Made by a program: the position numbers and the translations under genes | Source: Erythrocercus mccallii | Taxonomy: Eukaryota; Chordata; Aves; Passeriformes; Dicruridae | Length of the DNA stretch: 64,000 bases | Assembly (NCBI GenBank): GCA_013397435.1 | Contig: VZRG01000269.1 | Location: 558,001-622,000 of the forward strand | Direction of reading: 5' to 3' | Notes under the pieces: model-generated | Told to the model about the DNA's origin: nothing | Database searches by the model: none | The model's input: only the letters and a program-made list of their open reading frames with translations | In this document: positions 55,101 through 64,000 of the stretch, one piece after another | Numbering within the stretch: position 1 is the stretch's first letter | Layout: the number at the start of each line of letters is the position of its first letter

Positions 55101-55744
55101 GCTCCTGTTTGCATCAGCACAAGTTCCTTGGCTGGGGGGTTGTGGCTACAGGGCTGTGCTGAGCTTGCCAGCTGGAGCTCTCCCTGCGGGCATTGTGGGG
55201 AGGGGCCCTGGCGGCCCCAGTGTGCACACTTATGATATTTAAATTAAAGCTACTCGGACCAGATTCAGGGAGTAATAAGGAACAGTACCAAGACTTGGAT
55301 AGCCTCCATCTCGTGTGTGCCTCCCAGAGGCTCCCCAGTGCCTCACGGAGGCCCAGTTTGGAGTGCTCTTGTACCATATATTATGGTGTCGGTCTCTGTG
55401 ATTTCTGCCCTGTCCTTGCTTGTTCTCTGGTTTCCTTTGTGTTTATTATTCTAATTTATTGAGTTACCTGGAGTGTTTTCACAGACACCAAGGCTGCTTT
55501 GCAGAAATTAATGATTGTGCATTCTGCTTGTTGGTGCCTTACATAGACCTTGCTTTTATGTGATAGAGACTAAAATATGCTCAGAGAAAATGAAAATGTT
55601 AACCTCTATTAAAAACATGCATAGAAAAGTTGTTGTCAGATCTGTGATAGGGCATATGAGTACTTTGATATTATTTAGCTCAGTCGCTCCTGCCATTTCT
55701 GAATCTCTAAGTATTTTAATTGATTTCCCCTTTGAGACAAGCCA

Positions 55745-55895
55745 CTATTTGTCCCCATTCTGTAGTGTGGGAAACTGAGGCTTGAAAAGGAGATTTGTCT
55801 CAGCAAATTAGTGGCCAGGCATAGGTGACCAAAATCCTTGCTGGCTGGAACCCCAGTTTTTAGGCCCTGTTCAGCACTGTGCTACCTAACTGGCT
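55745..55895 (-). repeat. MIR-like SINE remnant
   Basis: The + strand reads 'gtccccattctgtag', 'gggaaactgaggcttg', an 'agtggccaggcat' region and an end resembling 'cagcactgtgctacctaac'. This is the expected order of a reverse-oriented MIR/tRNA-SINE body. Confidence 0.6.
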
Positions 55896-58800
55896 GCTGG
55901 ACTAGAATATCACATTAATGTCTCCTAATGTAATGCAAAAGCAGCAGAGCATCTTTCCTCAATTATGGTTAGAAAGGCCAGATCTTGGCAGTTCCAATTT
56001 AGTGGAAATGGAGCTGTGGGAGGGAACACTCTACTTCTGTTGTATTCCCAAGGAAATCTATGAGTGGTGTTTGCCTTCTGAGTGTTCTCCTCAGTGAAAT
56101 GGAGATTCTGGTCTGGAGAATGAGCATCTTTGTAAAGGAGGAAGCTACTTTCATGAATTTCTGCAAAGGAAGGGAGGAAATTGAGAGGAGACACCTACAC
56201 ATGGCAGTGCAAAGTGTTTTGTTGGGTTTTGATGTGTTTATTCCCTTTTTTTGGAAAGGAGTAAAGCAGGCTATCTAAGAAGGTGGTTACAAAGTGTGTA
56301 ACAGCTCACACAGCTCTGCTGGGAAGATCTTGATGGGGTCATAGGAAATGACAGGACTGTAAATCTTGGAACCACGTAGGTGGCAGGTCCTTTCAGGGGT
56401 TGATACTATAAATCTATTGAAACAAGCTGTCTGTTCTCTAGAAGTTTACTGAGAAAGTGCACTCCTTGATTGGTCAAGGAATGCCAGATGCAGCATTTTG
56501 TGGAGATCACAGAGTCACTAGGGGTGACATAATACATGGGGGAATTTTCAGCTGCTGGCACACAAGCCCTCTGAAAGGGAAGTTTCTTTTCAGGTCCTCC
56601 ATGAACTCATTAAAACGTAGGATGTTCATTTTCCTCTCTTGCTTGAACACTTAAAAGTCCTTAAGAGAGAGTGCCTTTCAAACAGACTCTTGTTTAGTAT
56701 GTATGAATTTCCTCCCAAACAAAAGAATTTAAGAAACAGCAGATGATAGCAGAACCCTTTTACATCAGTATCTTGCATTTTTAAATTTGCATTATATAAG
56801 AAAATACAAAAACCTCCTAAGTGGGAGAATATGCAGAATCTTAGAAATGACTTGCTGATATCAGAAATTTCTGTGTCCTGGACAGATTGTTTCCTGCTTG
56901 TAGTGTGAAGCAAGAGGATTGATATTATTGGTGTTAGGGGGAAGGGGTCATGAGCAGGGATTTGCCCATCATGTATAAGGTGACCATTGGTATCCTGTAA
57001 TGTCCTGCTTTTTGGGATGGCGTTAGGCCTGAGAGTTACCTTGTGGCAGTGAATTACACACATTATTGCACTTAGCAGGAAAGCAGAAAATCTTATCCAG
57101 CCTTACATGGGTAGTTTTTGTTGTATGGGATGCTCCCTACCTGTATCATCGTGTTTGCCTTTGCTGTATTCTTCTTTAGTTTATATATCCTTCACTATCC
57201 AGCCTGCTTTGTTTCCTCTTTGAAGCAAAAAGCCCCAGTGTTTTCACTCTCCCCTCTTACAGATATTTTGTGAGGTCTCTAACTCATTGCTGTCACCTGT
57301 CCCTGAACCCTTTTTATTTCTATTGAATCTTTTGCAGATAGGATCACCTGATATGGGAGATTCTATTGCAATAGAGTACCACACTTAGCCTCGTTTTTTC
57401 TTTGTCTCAGTGCATCCTATTGTTATGTTCGGGTTCTTGTCCATTCTGAACAGAGGATTTTTACGAGTTTGCCATGCACTATTCTTAATTTCTGAATGAT
57501 TGTAGTTAATTTAGAAGACAAAAAGGTAACTCGGGTAATTCCTTCCAGAACATGCATCATCTGACATTGTGTGCTTGGTCAGTGGTTCTGCTTAAGACAG
57601 GGTATAGCCCAGCAGAATGCCTTTTTCTCACTTGTTTGTAAACTGAGTCAATGTGCTGCTCATTTGAGCTCTTGTTTTATGGAACGCTCCTATTTTTTTT
57701 TTTCCCTTAAAATTAATTGTTTCATTAAGCAGCCTTATTGCCTTCCCTGGAATCTTTGAGGTGAGGTGTCACCTCTGGTAGTGGTGTAAGAATGCTCCCG
57801 TGGAGAGGCTGCTGTGCTCTGCTCATCAGTCAAGCACAATCACTTCTTAGGTGGAACCCTGTAAGTATTAAACAGCAAACGACAGTGTGCTCAAGACAAG
57901 AAAAGAAGAAGAAAGCATTCAGTTTGAACTGCAGGGACTGTTTTGGAAGGCAGATTGTAATTAAAGTAATCGGAATTCTGACATTCAGACAGTTGTTGCA
58001 CTTGGTGCCTTTGAAAAGTGTCAAGCTTTGATTATAACTCATCTTTTTGTTTATAATCTTATCATACAAAAGATTTTGTCCAAGGAATCTGCTATCTCCA
58101 ATACTTAGTCCCATGAAGATAAAAGATACTACGTACTGTCAGTGAGCAGAGGCAACCCAAGGCCATCTGGCAAAAACCATTGTGAAACCAATCCTCCTGC
58201 TGCACCAAAGCACGAAACATCCCCTGAACTCTGCCACTCTGCGCACCATTGGAATAAAACTCTCGTCAGCATCTTTCAAAGGTCATTAGATTATTTTTTA
58301 CAGATGAGGAAGTAGGGGCAAAAGTATTCAGGTGGGGAAGAAATGGGCACGGATGCTGGCCAATGGAGATAAAACTTTAAAAATCAGAGCTAGAAAAGGA
58401 GGGATGTTTAATACATGCTGCCTTAGAGCAAATTCTTTCGGACCTGCTTGTTACTTGACTACATACTAGACCACTATGAGCATTTCAGTTGTATTTTATT
58501 TGAGCTTTGTTATTTCTTATGAAACAAGAAGTCCTGCTTTGTAACAAACTTCTTAAACCATGTGACTGACCTCAGTTCCCAGGAGAGCCTGCTGGAGAGA
58601 ACAAATGTGCAAGTGAAAAGCGTTTGCACAAAATACACTGCTTGGTGTGGTTTTGACCTGAAATACACTCTAATAAGTTGCTGGTAGCAGAGACTGAGAT
58701 CACATGATCCTCAACAGAAATCCAGCAGTGAATAGCTTACTTTCTATTCTTTTTCCACTATTTAAATTAAGGGGCAGGTGGAGGAAGTTGATATTCTACA

Positions 58801-59469
58801 TGTGTGTTTCTGAAGAACAGTAAATCCAGACCTGTCTCTTTAGTGAAAGCCCCTAGAGTTTTTGATCTCCTAAAAGTAGTTATCAACCTAGTGTGTGCTT
58901 AGTAGAGCCTAGTGGTATGTACTTCTTGAAATCTTTGGGGTGGATGGGGATATGCCTGCACTTAGGATGTGAAATAGAGTAACTGCTAGATTGATAGTAG
59001 TGGCAGAGTTCATGGTCTGTTTGAGACCTCCTAGGAAAAAAAAAAACCAAACCAACAAACAAACCCTGTGCACATCCAGTACTCTACATGCTTCCCCTCT
59101 TCTGGGAGCATGCACCTGTGGAGCCTGGCAGAGCTGGAAGTCCCTTCAGAAAACCAGGACTTTGGTACATTACAAACTAAAACAGCCTTTCATATCATCA
59201 CCTTCCCACATTTCCTTTCCTCCCAGAGAGCACTTTACCTCCCACTCCATCTCTGTAAGTTCTCTCTCTCTGTTCAATCCTCTAAAGCATTTTACAACTC
59301 TAATTAGACACGTATCTCCAATTTACTACTATTTAAAAGGGTAAGCAGTTAATGTCGTAAGACTGAGAATGCCTGGTAATTAATTACTAACTCCAAGGAC
59401 CTGGCTATCTCTCTAACCAGCCTTGTCTCAAATAGCATCTCTCTCTGTTAAAACCTCTGTTCACAGTAA

Positions 59470-59997
59470 TTAAACAGTAGGGAGGAGAAGCACCTTGGAG
59501 CCTGCCCAACCAAGTCTGTCTGACACAAAGTGTGGCTCTGTGAGGCAGTCCTTTTTTATCTGATTATCTGGCATGGCATAATGGGCCAACAAATTTTGAT
59601 GACTCCCAAGTACACTCCAGCTTTGTCCAAAAGAGACTTCAGTAGCAAGATCCCCTCTGTGCTGCTGCCATTGAAACACAAAGCCAGTTGGGATCCTCCT
59701 ATCTCTGGGAAAACAGTGCATCCCTAGGAGGATGACAGGTTCTCCTAGCAGTACTCCCACTCTGTTCCCAGAAAGCAAAACATTATAAGCTGAAGAAGTT
59801 GGTCTGTGCTGCTGCCTCTGAACACCACAGCAGGTTGTGTCAGAGCATCCTGCAGAGCAAAGCCTGAGCAGTGCTTGGGTCAGGTTCTGCTCCTTGCAAT
59901 AGTCTTCAGCCAAGATGTTTGCAGGTGGAAGTGCTGGTGTGGTGGTCCCAGATGTTAAGCATATACTCTGCCTTGTGACACACAGGAAGGTGATCAT
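59470..59997 (-). other. Open frame of unknown meaning
   Basis: A 175-codon minus-strand frame, the longest in the window outside the CpG island. It is rich in Gln, Cys and Leu and has no signal peptide, repeat or domain I recognise. It lies inside the LSAMP intron on the opposite strand. Chance, or a remnant of an unrecognised repeat, is more likely than a gene. Confidence 0.15.
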
Positions 59998-60184
59998 TGT
60001 GGGGGAATCTGGGGTTTGCAGTGAGAATACACTGAAAGCTTGGCCTGTGGACTTGTAGCCTGGAATGGTTATTGGCTAGCTGGATGCATAGAGTCTCACC
60101 TCATCAGTAAAGAGTTTTAAATACAGATGTGTCCAGATGTGGTGAGCACAGAGGTAATGTGGGAGGTGGCATACCAGATAGGAC

Positions 60185-60372
60185 AGCAAGCCTGGAAATC
60201 CCAGGGTTTGTTCTGTACTCTGCTTCTTACTGTGTGTGGACTTCAGCACACCCTTTTCACTTCCTTGTATTCCCTTTCCTTATCTATTTACTATATGATA
60301 GGGATAAAAATACCTAATACCTCCAAAAAGTGCTTTGACCTCTGTTAATGAGAGGTGTTAAGTAATGCTTGG
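60185..60372 (+). repeat. MIR-like SINE remnant, near full length
   Basis: Sense-oriented phrases occur in MIR order: 'cagggtttgttctgtactc', 'cttactgtgtgtggacttc', 'cttttcacttcc', 'atagggataaaaatacct', 'aaaagtgctttgacctc' and 'gttaagtaatgcttgg'. The series spans head to tail, with substitutions and small gaps. Confidence 0.65.
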
Positions 60373-61117
60373 TAAAAGCAGGGTTGCTTTATTGTCTTCT
60401 GGCCAAATTTCACTGTAGGTTAGCTACTTAATTGCTTCTGTACTTTTAACTGCAAGAGGTATTCTTATTTCCTTAAATTGTCTTGCAATGCATCTGTGCA
60501 CTGATAACAAGCTCTGCTTTCCATGTCTAAAGGGAGATGCCCTTCTGTGATGACTGAAGTGATTGTTCATTGCTCCTTCTCCATCGCCCAAAGGTGCTGC
60601 CAGGCTTTAATGTACTATTCATCAAGTGCTTTGGGATCTTTTGATGGAAGCAGTCCAGGCAAGTGCATGGTTCTCACTGCATAGTGAGGGAGTGACATGC
60701 ACCTGTTTACTCATCAACTTGGTCTGCCATGAATAAAGAGCCCCTTTCTTTGGACAGAGGAGTTCAGCGGTGGTAACATTGTTGTGAACTTTATATGTGA
60801 AGAAAGTTATGTTAAGCTCCTTCTAATTATTTGAGTTGGCTAGATCTATGGAAAAGATAGGCAGGTCAGGTTTGGGATTTTGGTTTTATTTGTTGCTGGT
60901 TGTTGGTTGGTTGTTTTTTTAAGTGGGGTTTGCTTCTTTGTTGTTGCACAGAGAAGACTTTTTCCAACCTGGTCAGGACCAGTTGTTGTGAGTTGGTCAG
61001 GGCTGAGCTTCTGTGTGCAGGTATATCTTCTCGTGCAGTTCTCTAATAAAGCTCTCTGCATAGCAGGACTCTGATGCATTTGTTCTGCCAGTACATCCTG
61101 TGCATGGTTTGTTGCAT

Positions 61118-61160
61118 GGTACCTCATGCATGGTACCTCCTGGTACCACAGCATGGTACC
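61118..61160 (+). repeat. Cluster of GCATGGTACC short repeats
   Basis: GGTACC occurs four times in 43 bp (61118, 61132, 61142 and 61155), three of them within a GCATGGTACC unit. This is a degenerate local tandem duplication with irregular spacing of 14, 10 and 13 nt. The function is unknown. Confidence 0.8.
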
Positions 61161-61860
61161 CCTTGTCTCTGCACTTCGGTCTGGATTGATGGGCAAACAA
61201 AAGGAAGATGAACATGTCACAGTAAGGGGGAGGGCTGATCTTCATGCATATGTCTGTCTTGGACATAGTTACCTGATTTATAGCACCACAGTATTCCATT
61301 ATGTTTTGAAAAGGCTGATCCTCAGAGAGGACAAGGGATTGCATTCCTGCTGTCACAAATACGTTTCCATCCTCCTGTTCCAAGTTGTCTGTTTCCATGT
61401 TCTGGGAAAGTTGGCCCTATGTAGCTCAGCTCTTTCTTTTCTACTTTTTCCTTCTCTCTTCTTTTTATTTCCTTTTACCCTCAATTTTCTTTGGCTTTTC
61501 TTTTTGGCTTTTCCTTTTTTTTTTTTTTTTTTAAACCTCTCCTTTCTCATTCATTTTTAATTTCTCTCTTGTCATTTATCCAATACCCTCATTTACTTTC
61601 CCTCTCTCATTCTGGTGGTCTCCCCTTATCCTCTTGTGTTGATGTCCTGGATGCAGCAAGACTGAGGGACAGACACCACTCAGGTTGTCCAAGTTTTCCT
61701 CCAGGAAGTGCCCTTCCCTAACCATGCATGCGTCACCCCATCTTGCTGGGCTCCTGGCAGCCTGGTGTTGGTAATAGCTATGTCCCTTCTCAAGTGCCTT
61801 GAGCCCTGCTCATTCCTGCTGTGGCCATGCAAGCCAGGGCTGTGAATCTGTATCTCTTTT

Positions 61861-62048
61861 TTGCTGGGTCCTGAGCACACAGAGAACAAAAAGGAGAATC
61901 CTCCTTCAGGGGGCTTATGCTCCATGTACTGGGGATAAGAGGTGAATACAGACAGAAAGGGAACACATGGAAAGCACAAGATGCTGCAGGTCGACATAAT
62001 ATCATCAGTCAGGTCCTATAGAAGTGCTAAATAATATTATTCCCACTT
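61861..62048 (+). repeat. Possible L2-type LINE remnant
   Basis: Phrases such as 'gctgggtcctgagcacacag', 'cagggggcttatgctcc' and 'aagtgctaaataatattatt' recall L2/L3 3' UTR text. The match is patchy. Confidence 0.35.
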
Positions 62049-64000
62049 CTATTTCCCTTTCTGCTAGCTTTTCTATCCTTTTAATCACTTTTGGGCCTTC
62101 TTTTTTCTTTCACCTTAGAGATTATAGGGCTTTGTCATTTTGTTTCCAAGAGAAGGGAAAGAGTGCAGAGTGTTTTCATTAGGCCAAGGGCTGGAGGGAA
62201 GGAGCGAGTCATGGTATTTGCCAGCTTTAATCTTTATGGTAATACTTCAGTAAATATCTGCTGTTCTTTCTCTCCTGTCAGTGTGGCAGCCTGTGAATGA
62301 TATGGAGCTGAGATCAGGGAAGAAGAGGGAACTGCAGAGAGGATTAGAAGGTTAAGATAGGATTACAGGGTCAAAATGGAAAAAAAGGAGAGAAAAGAAA
62401 CAGCAAGAGAAAGGAAAAGAAAATGAAGTGTAGTGGTTGTGACAGGGGAAAGGAAGGAAAGTGTACAAGGTACCAAGAGAAGATGAGATTTTTATGAATG
62501 GGTCGATGCATTCAAAGGTCCTAGAGTCAATAGTCTCTCTAAAATGATTTATTGAAGAAAAATTCATTTGTTTTATGTCACCCCATGAATTTTTTTTTTC
62601 CCTTCATCAGTCCTAGAGATGGGATCTGCGAGGGCTGAACCAGAGGGATGCACAAACACTCCATTGCCCCAGCAGCCCTGCTTGGATGGGAAGGTGCAGT
62701 AGGTGGGAAAGGTGACTGTCAGGAGTCTGTCACAGCTGAGTCTTTCAGGAGGGGGCTGAGAGCCACTGCAGACACACAGGTGGAGGATCTGACATTGGGA
62801 AAGTTGTTGCTGAACACTGACAACCTCACCCACTCCCCTGGGGTCCTACTGGTCCCTGCCCTACTTTTTGCCTGCAGAGTGACAAAAAAAAAACCCAAAC
62901 CAAAACAAAAAAAACCCCAACAACAACAAAAAACAACTAGAAGAAGGTGCAAGGGCTTGTTTATTTGAACTCCTCTGTGTGGAGTTGAGGGAACTGCTTG
63001 TGAAGTAGGTTTGGATTTGGGGCTTTGAAAATCAGGGCAGTTTCAGTCCTGCTTTTGGTTTGTTTAATCAGAAGGAAATAATGGATGAAGCTTGTTTGGA
63101 CTGAGAAGGAAGTGACCCAGACCATTGCACACATTTAAGGTATTTGGATGAATTAAACCAAACAAGTCAGATGCCTGATCTGCTGCTTCTTCTCTAAAAA
63201 AATAATGACACAAGAAAAGCTAACACAAATAGAGCATCAGGGCTTGGTAACAAAGCTGTTGGAGTTAGGGCAAAATGAAAGTCTCCCTTGCTCAGCGTGA
63301 ACTGAATTTCACATCCAAAGTATTCTCACCTCTGGCAATGCTAGTGAAACATAACCATTCCTCTTCTTGTTACATGTCACGTAACAAAAAGGTGCAGAGG
63401 CTGTGAAATGGCTTCTGATCCGATGTCAGAGAGGGAGACAGAGGTAGCAAGGGGGGAGCTGAGCATGACTTGCATCCCCTCAATGCTTTCCAAGCAGTCC
63501 ATAAGGCCTGGCCTATCATCTGTGTCACAGGCGCTGATGCTGAGTTACCATGAATTTTGCAGGAGGCAAATTAATGCCCTTCTGGGGGCAAGGATTAGGA
63601 AAAAGGGACACACCACTTCCTTTGCTTTAGACTCAGTGCATTTCACTATTGGTTGCAGCCTGTAGCCCTTACTGTCAATTATTAAATACATCATTGTGTG
63701 ACACCAGTGGGACACGTGACACTTATCTCCAGCCAAAGAGCAGAGTTTTGAAGGTCTCCTGTGGCCCTCTCAGGGGGTAAAAGTAGATTCTGGCTGGTCC
63801 ATGTGTAATTGAGAGGTTAGAAGTATTTCTTATTTTTGGTGTATTTCTTTTTTTTTTTTTTCTCCTGAAACAACTTCTGGTCCTACCAGGGCATGTAGTC
63901 ACTGCTCCTCTCTCTCTTCCCTAAGAGACTGAAAGTTCATAATAAGTATTTTCCTTCCTTTCTTTCTGTTACACTCACACTTTGACAAGTGGGGGCTGGC

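Larger units (their letters stand above)
40383..64000 (+). other. LSAMP: LSAMP intron 1, 5' part
   Basis: After the donor, no further LSAMP-like sequence is recognisable to the end of the window. This agrees with the very large first introns of LSAMP in other vertebrates. The intron contains a TG repeat, a C15 tract, A/C-rich stretches (42832-42890 and 62882-62938), several decayed SINE/LINE relics and a T18 run (61515-61532). Scattered frames of up to 175 codons show no recognisable domain. Confidence 0.85.

Overview
The window looks like noncoding vertebrate (almost certainly bird) DNA around one recognisable exon. The avian call rests on repeats: a CR1 LINE 3' end (28264-28575), further CR1-like 3' fragments (32347-32402, 51938-52113), and a degraded solo LTR of an ERVL-type family common in birds (26571-27130). 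There are also decayed MIR/L2-type amniote repeats. I see no bacterial-style genes, tRNAs, rRNAs or CRISPR arrays. Nearly all open frames are short chance frames.

The only gene I can support is the first coding exon of LSAMP (limbic system-associated membrane protein, an IgLON GPI-anchored neural adhesion molecule). It lies on the + strand at 40228-40382, with a perfect splice donor at 40383. It encodes the signal peptide and the first residues of the mature protein. Just upstream is a CpG-rich promoter-like block (about 38570-39800). It contains a GC box, a 14-bp palindrome, a long pyrimidine-rich tract and a 12-bp GC-rich minisatellite (39494-39610). A probable 5' UTR (about 39800-40227) has no ATG until the LSAMP start.

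Layout: 1-38570 is 5' flank, or intron if this bird has a distant upstream alternative first exon as mammals do. It is AT-rich DNA with scattered repeats, hairpins and a few AT-rich, homeodomain-motif-rich stretches that may be conserved regulatory elements. 38570-40227 is promoter and 5' UTR. 40228-40382 is the coding exon. 40383-64000 is the beginning of LSAMP intron 1, with a TG microsatellite, a C15 tract, ancient SINE/LINE relics and no further exon that I can recognise.

Two observations stand out. First, the coding sequence of the signal peptide contains an excellent 3' splice acceptor (40282-40303). It would let an upstream alternative exon splice into the middle of this exon, in keeping with the alternative signal peptides known for IgLON genes. 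Second, the promoter minisatellite carries nine identical ATGs in strong Kozak context. They would become upstream start codons for LSAMP if transcription began 5' of the repeat. No wholly new biological system is evident.
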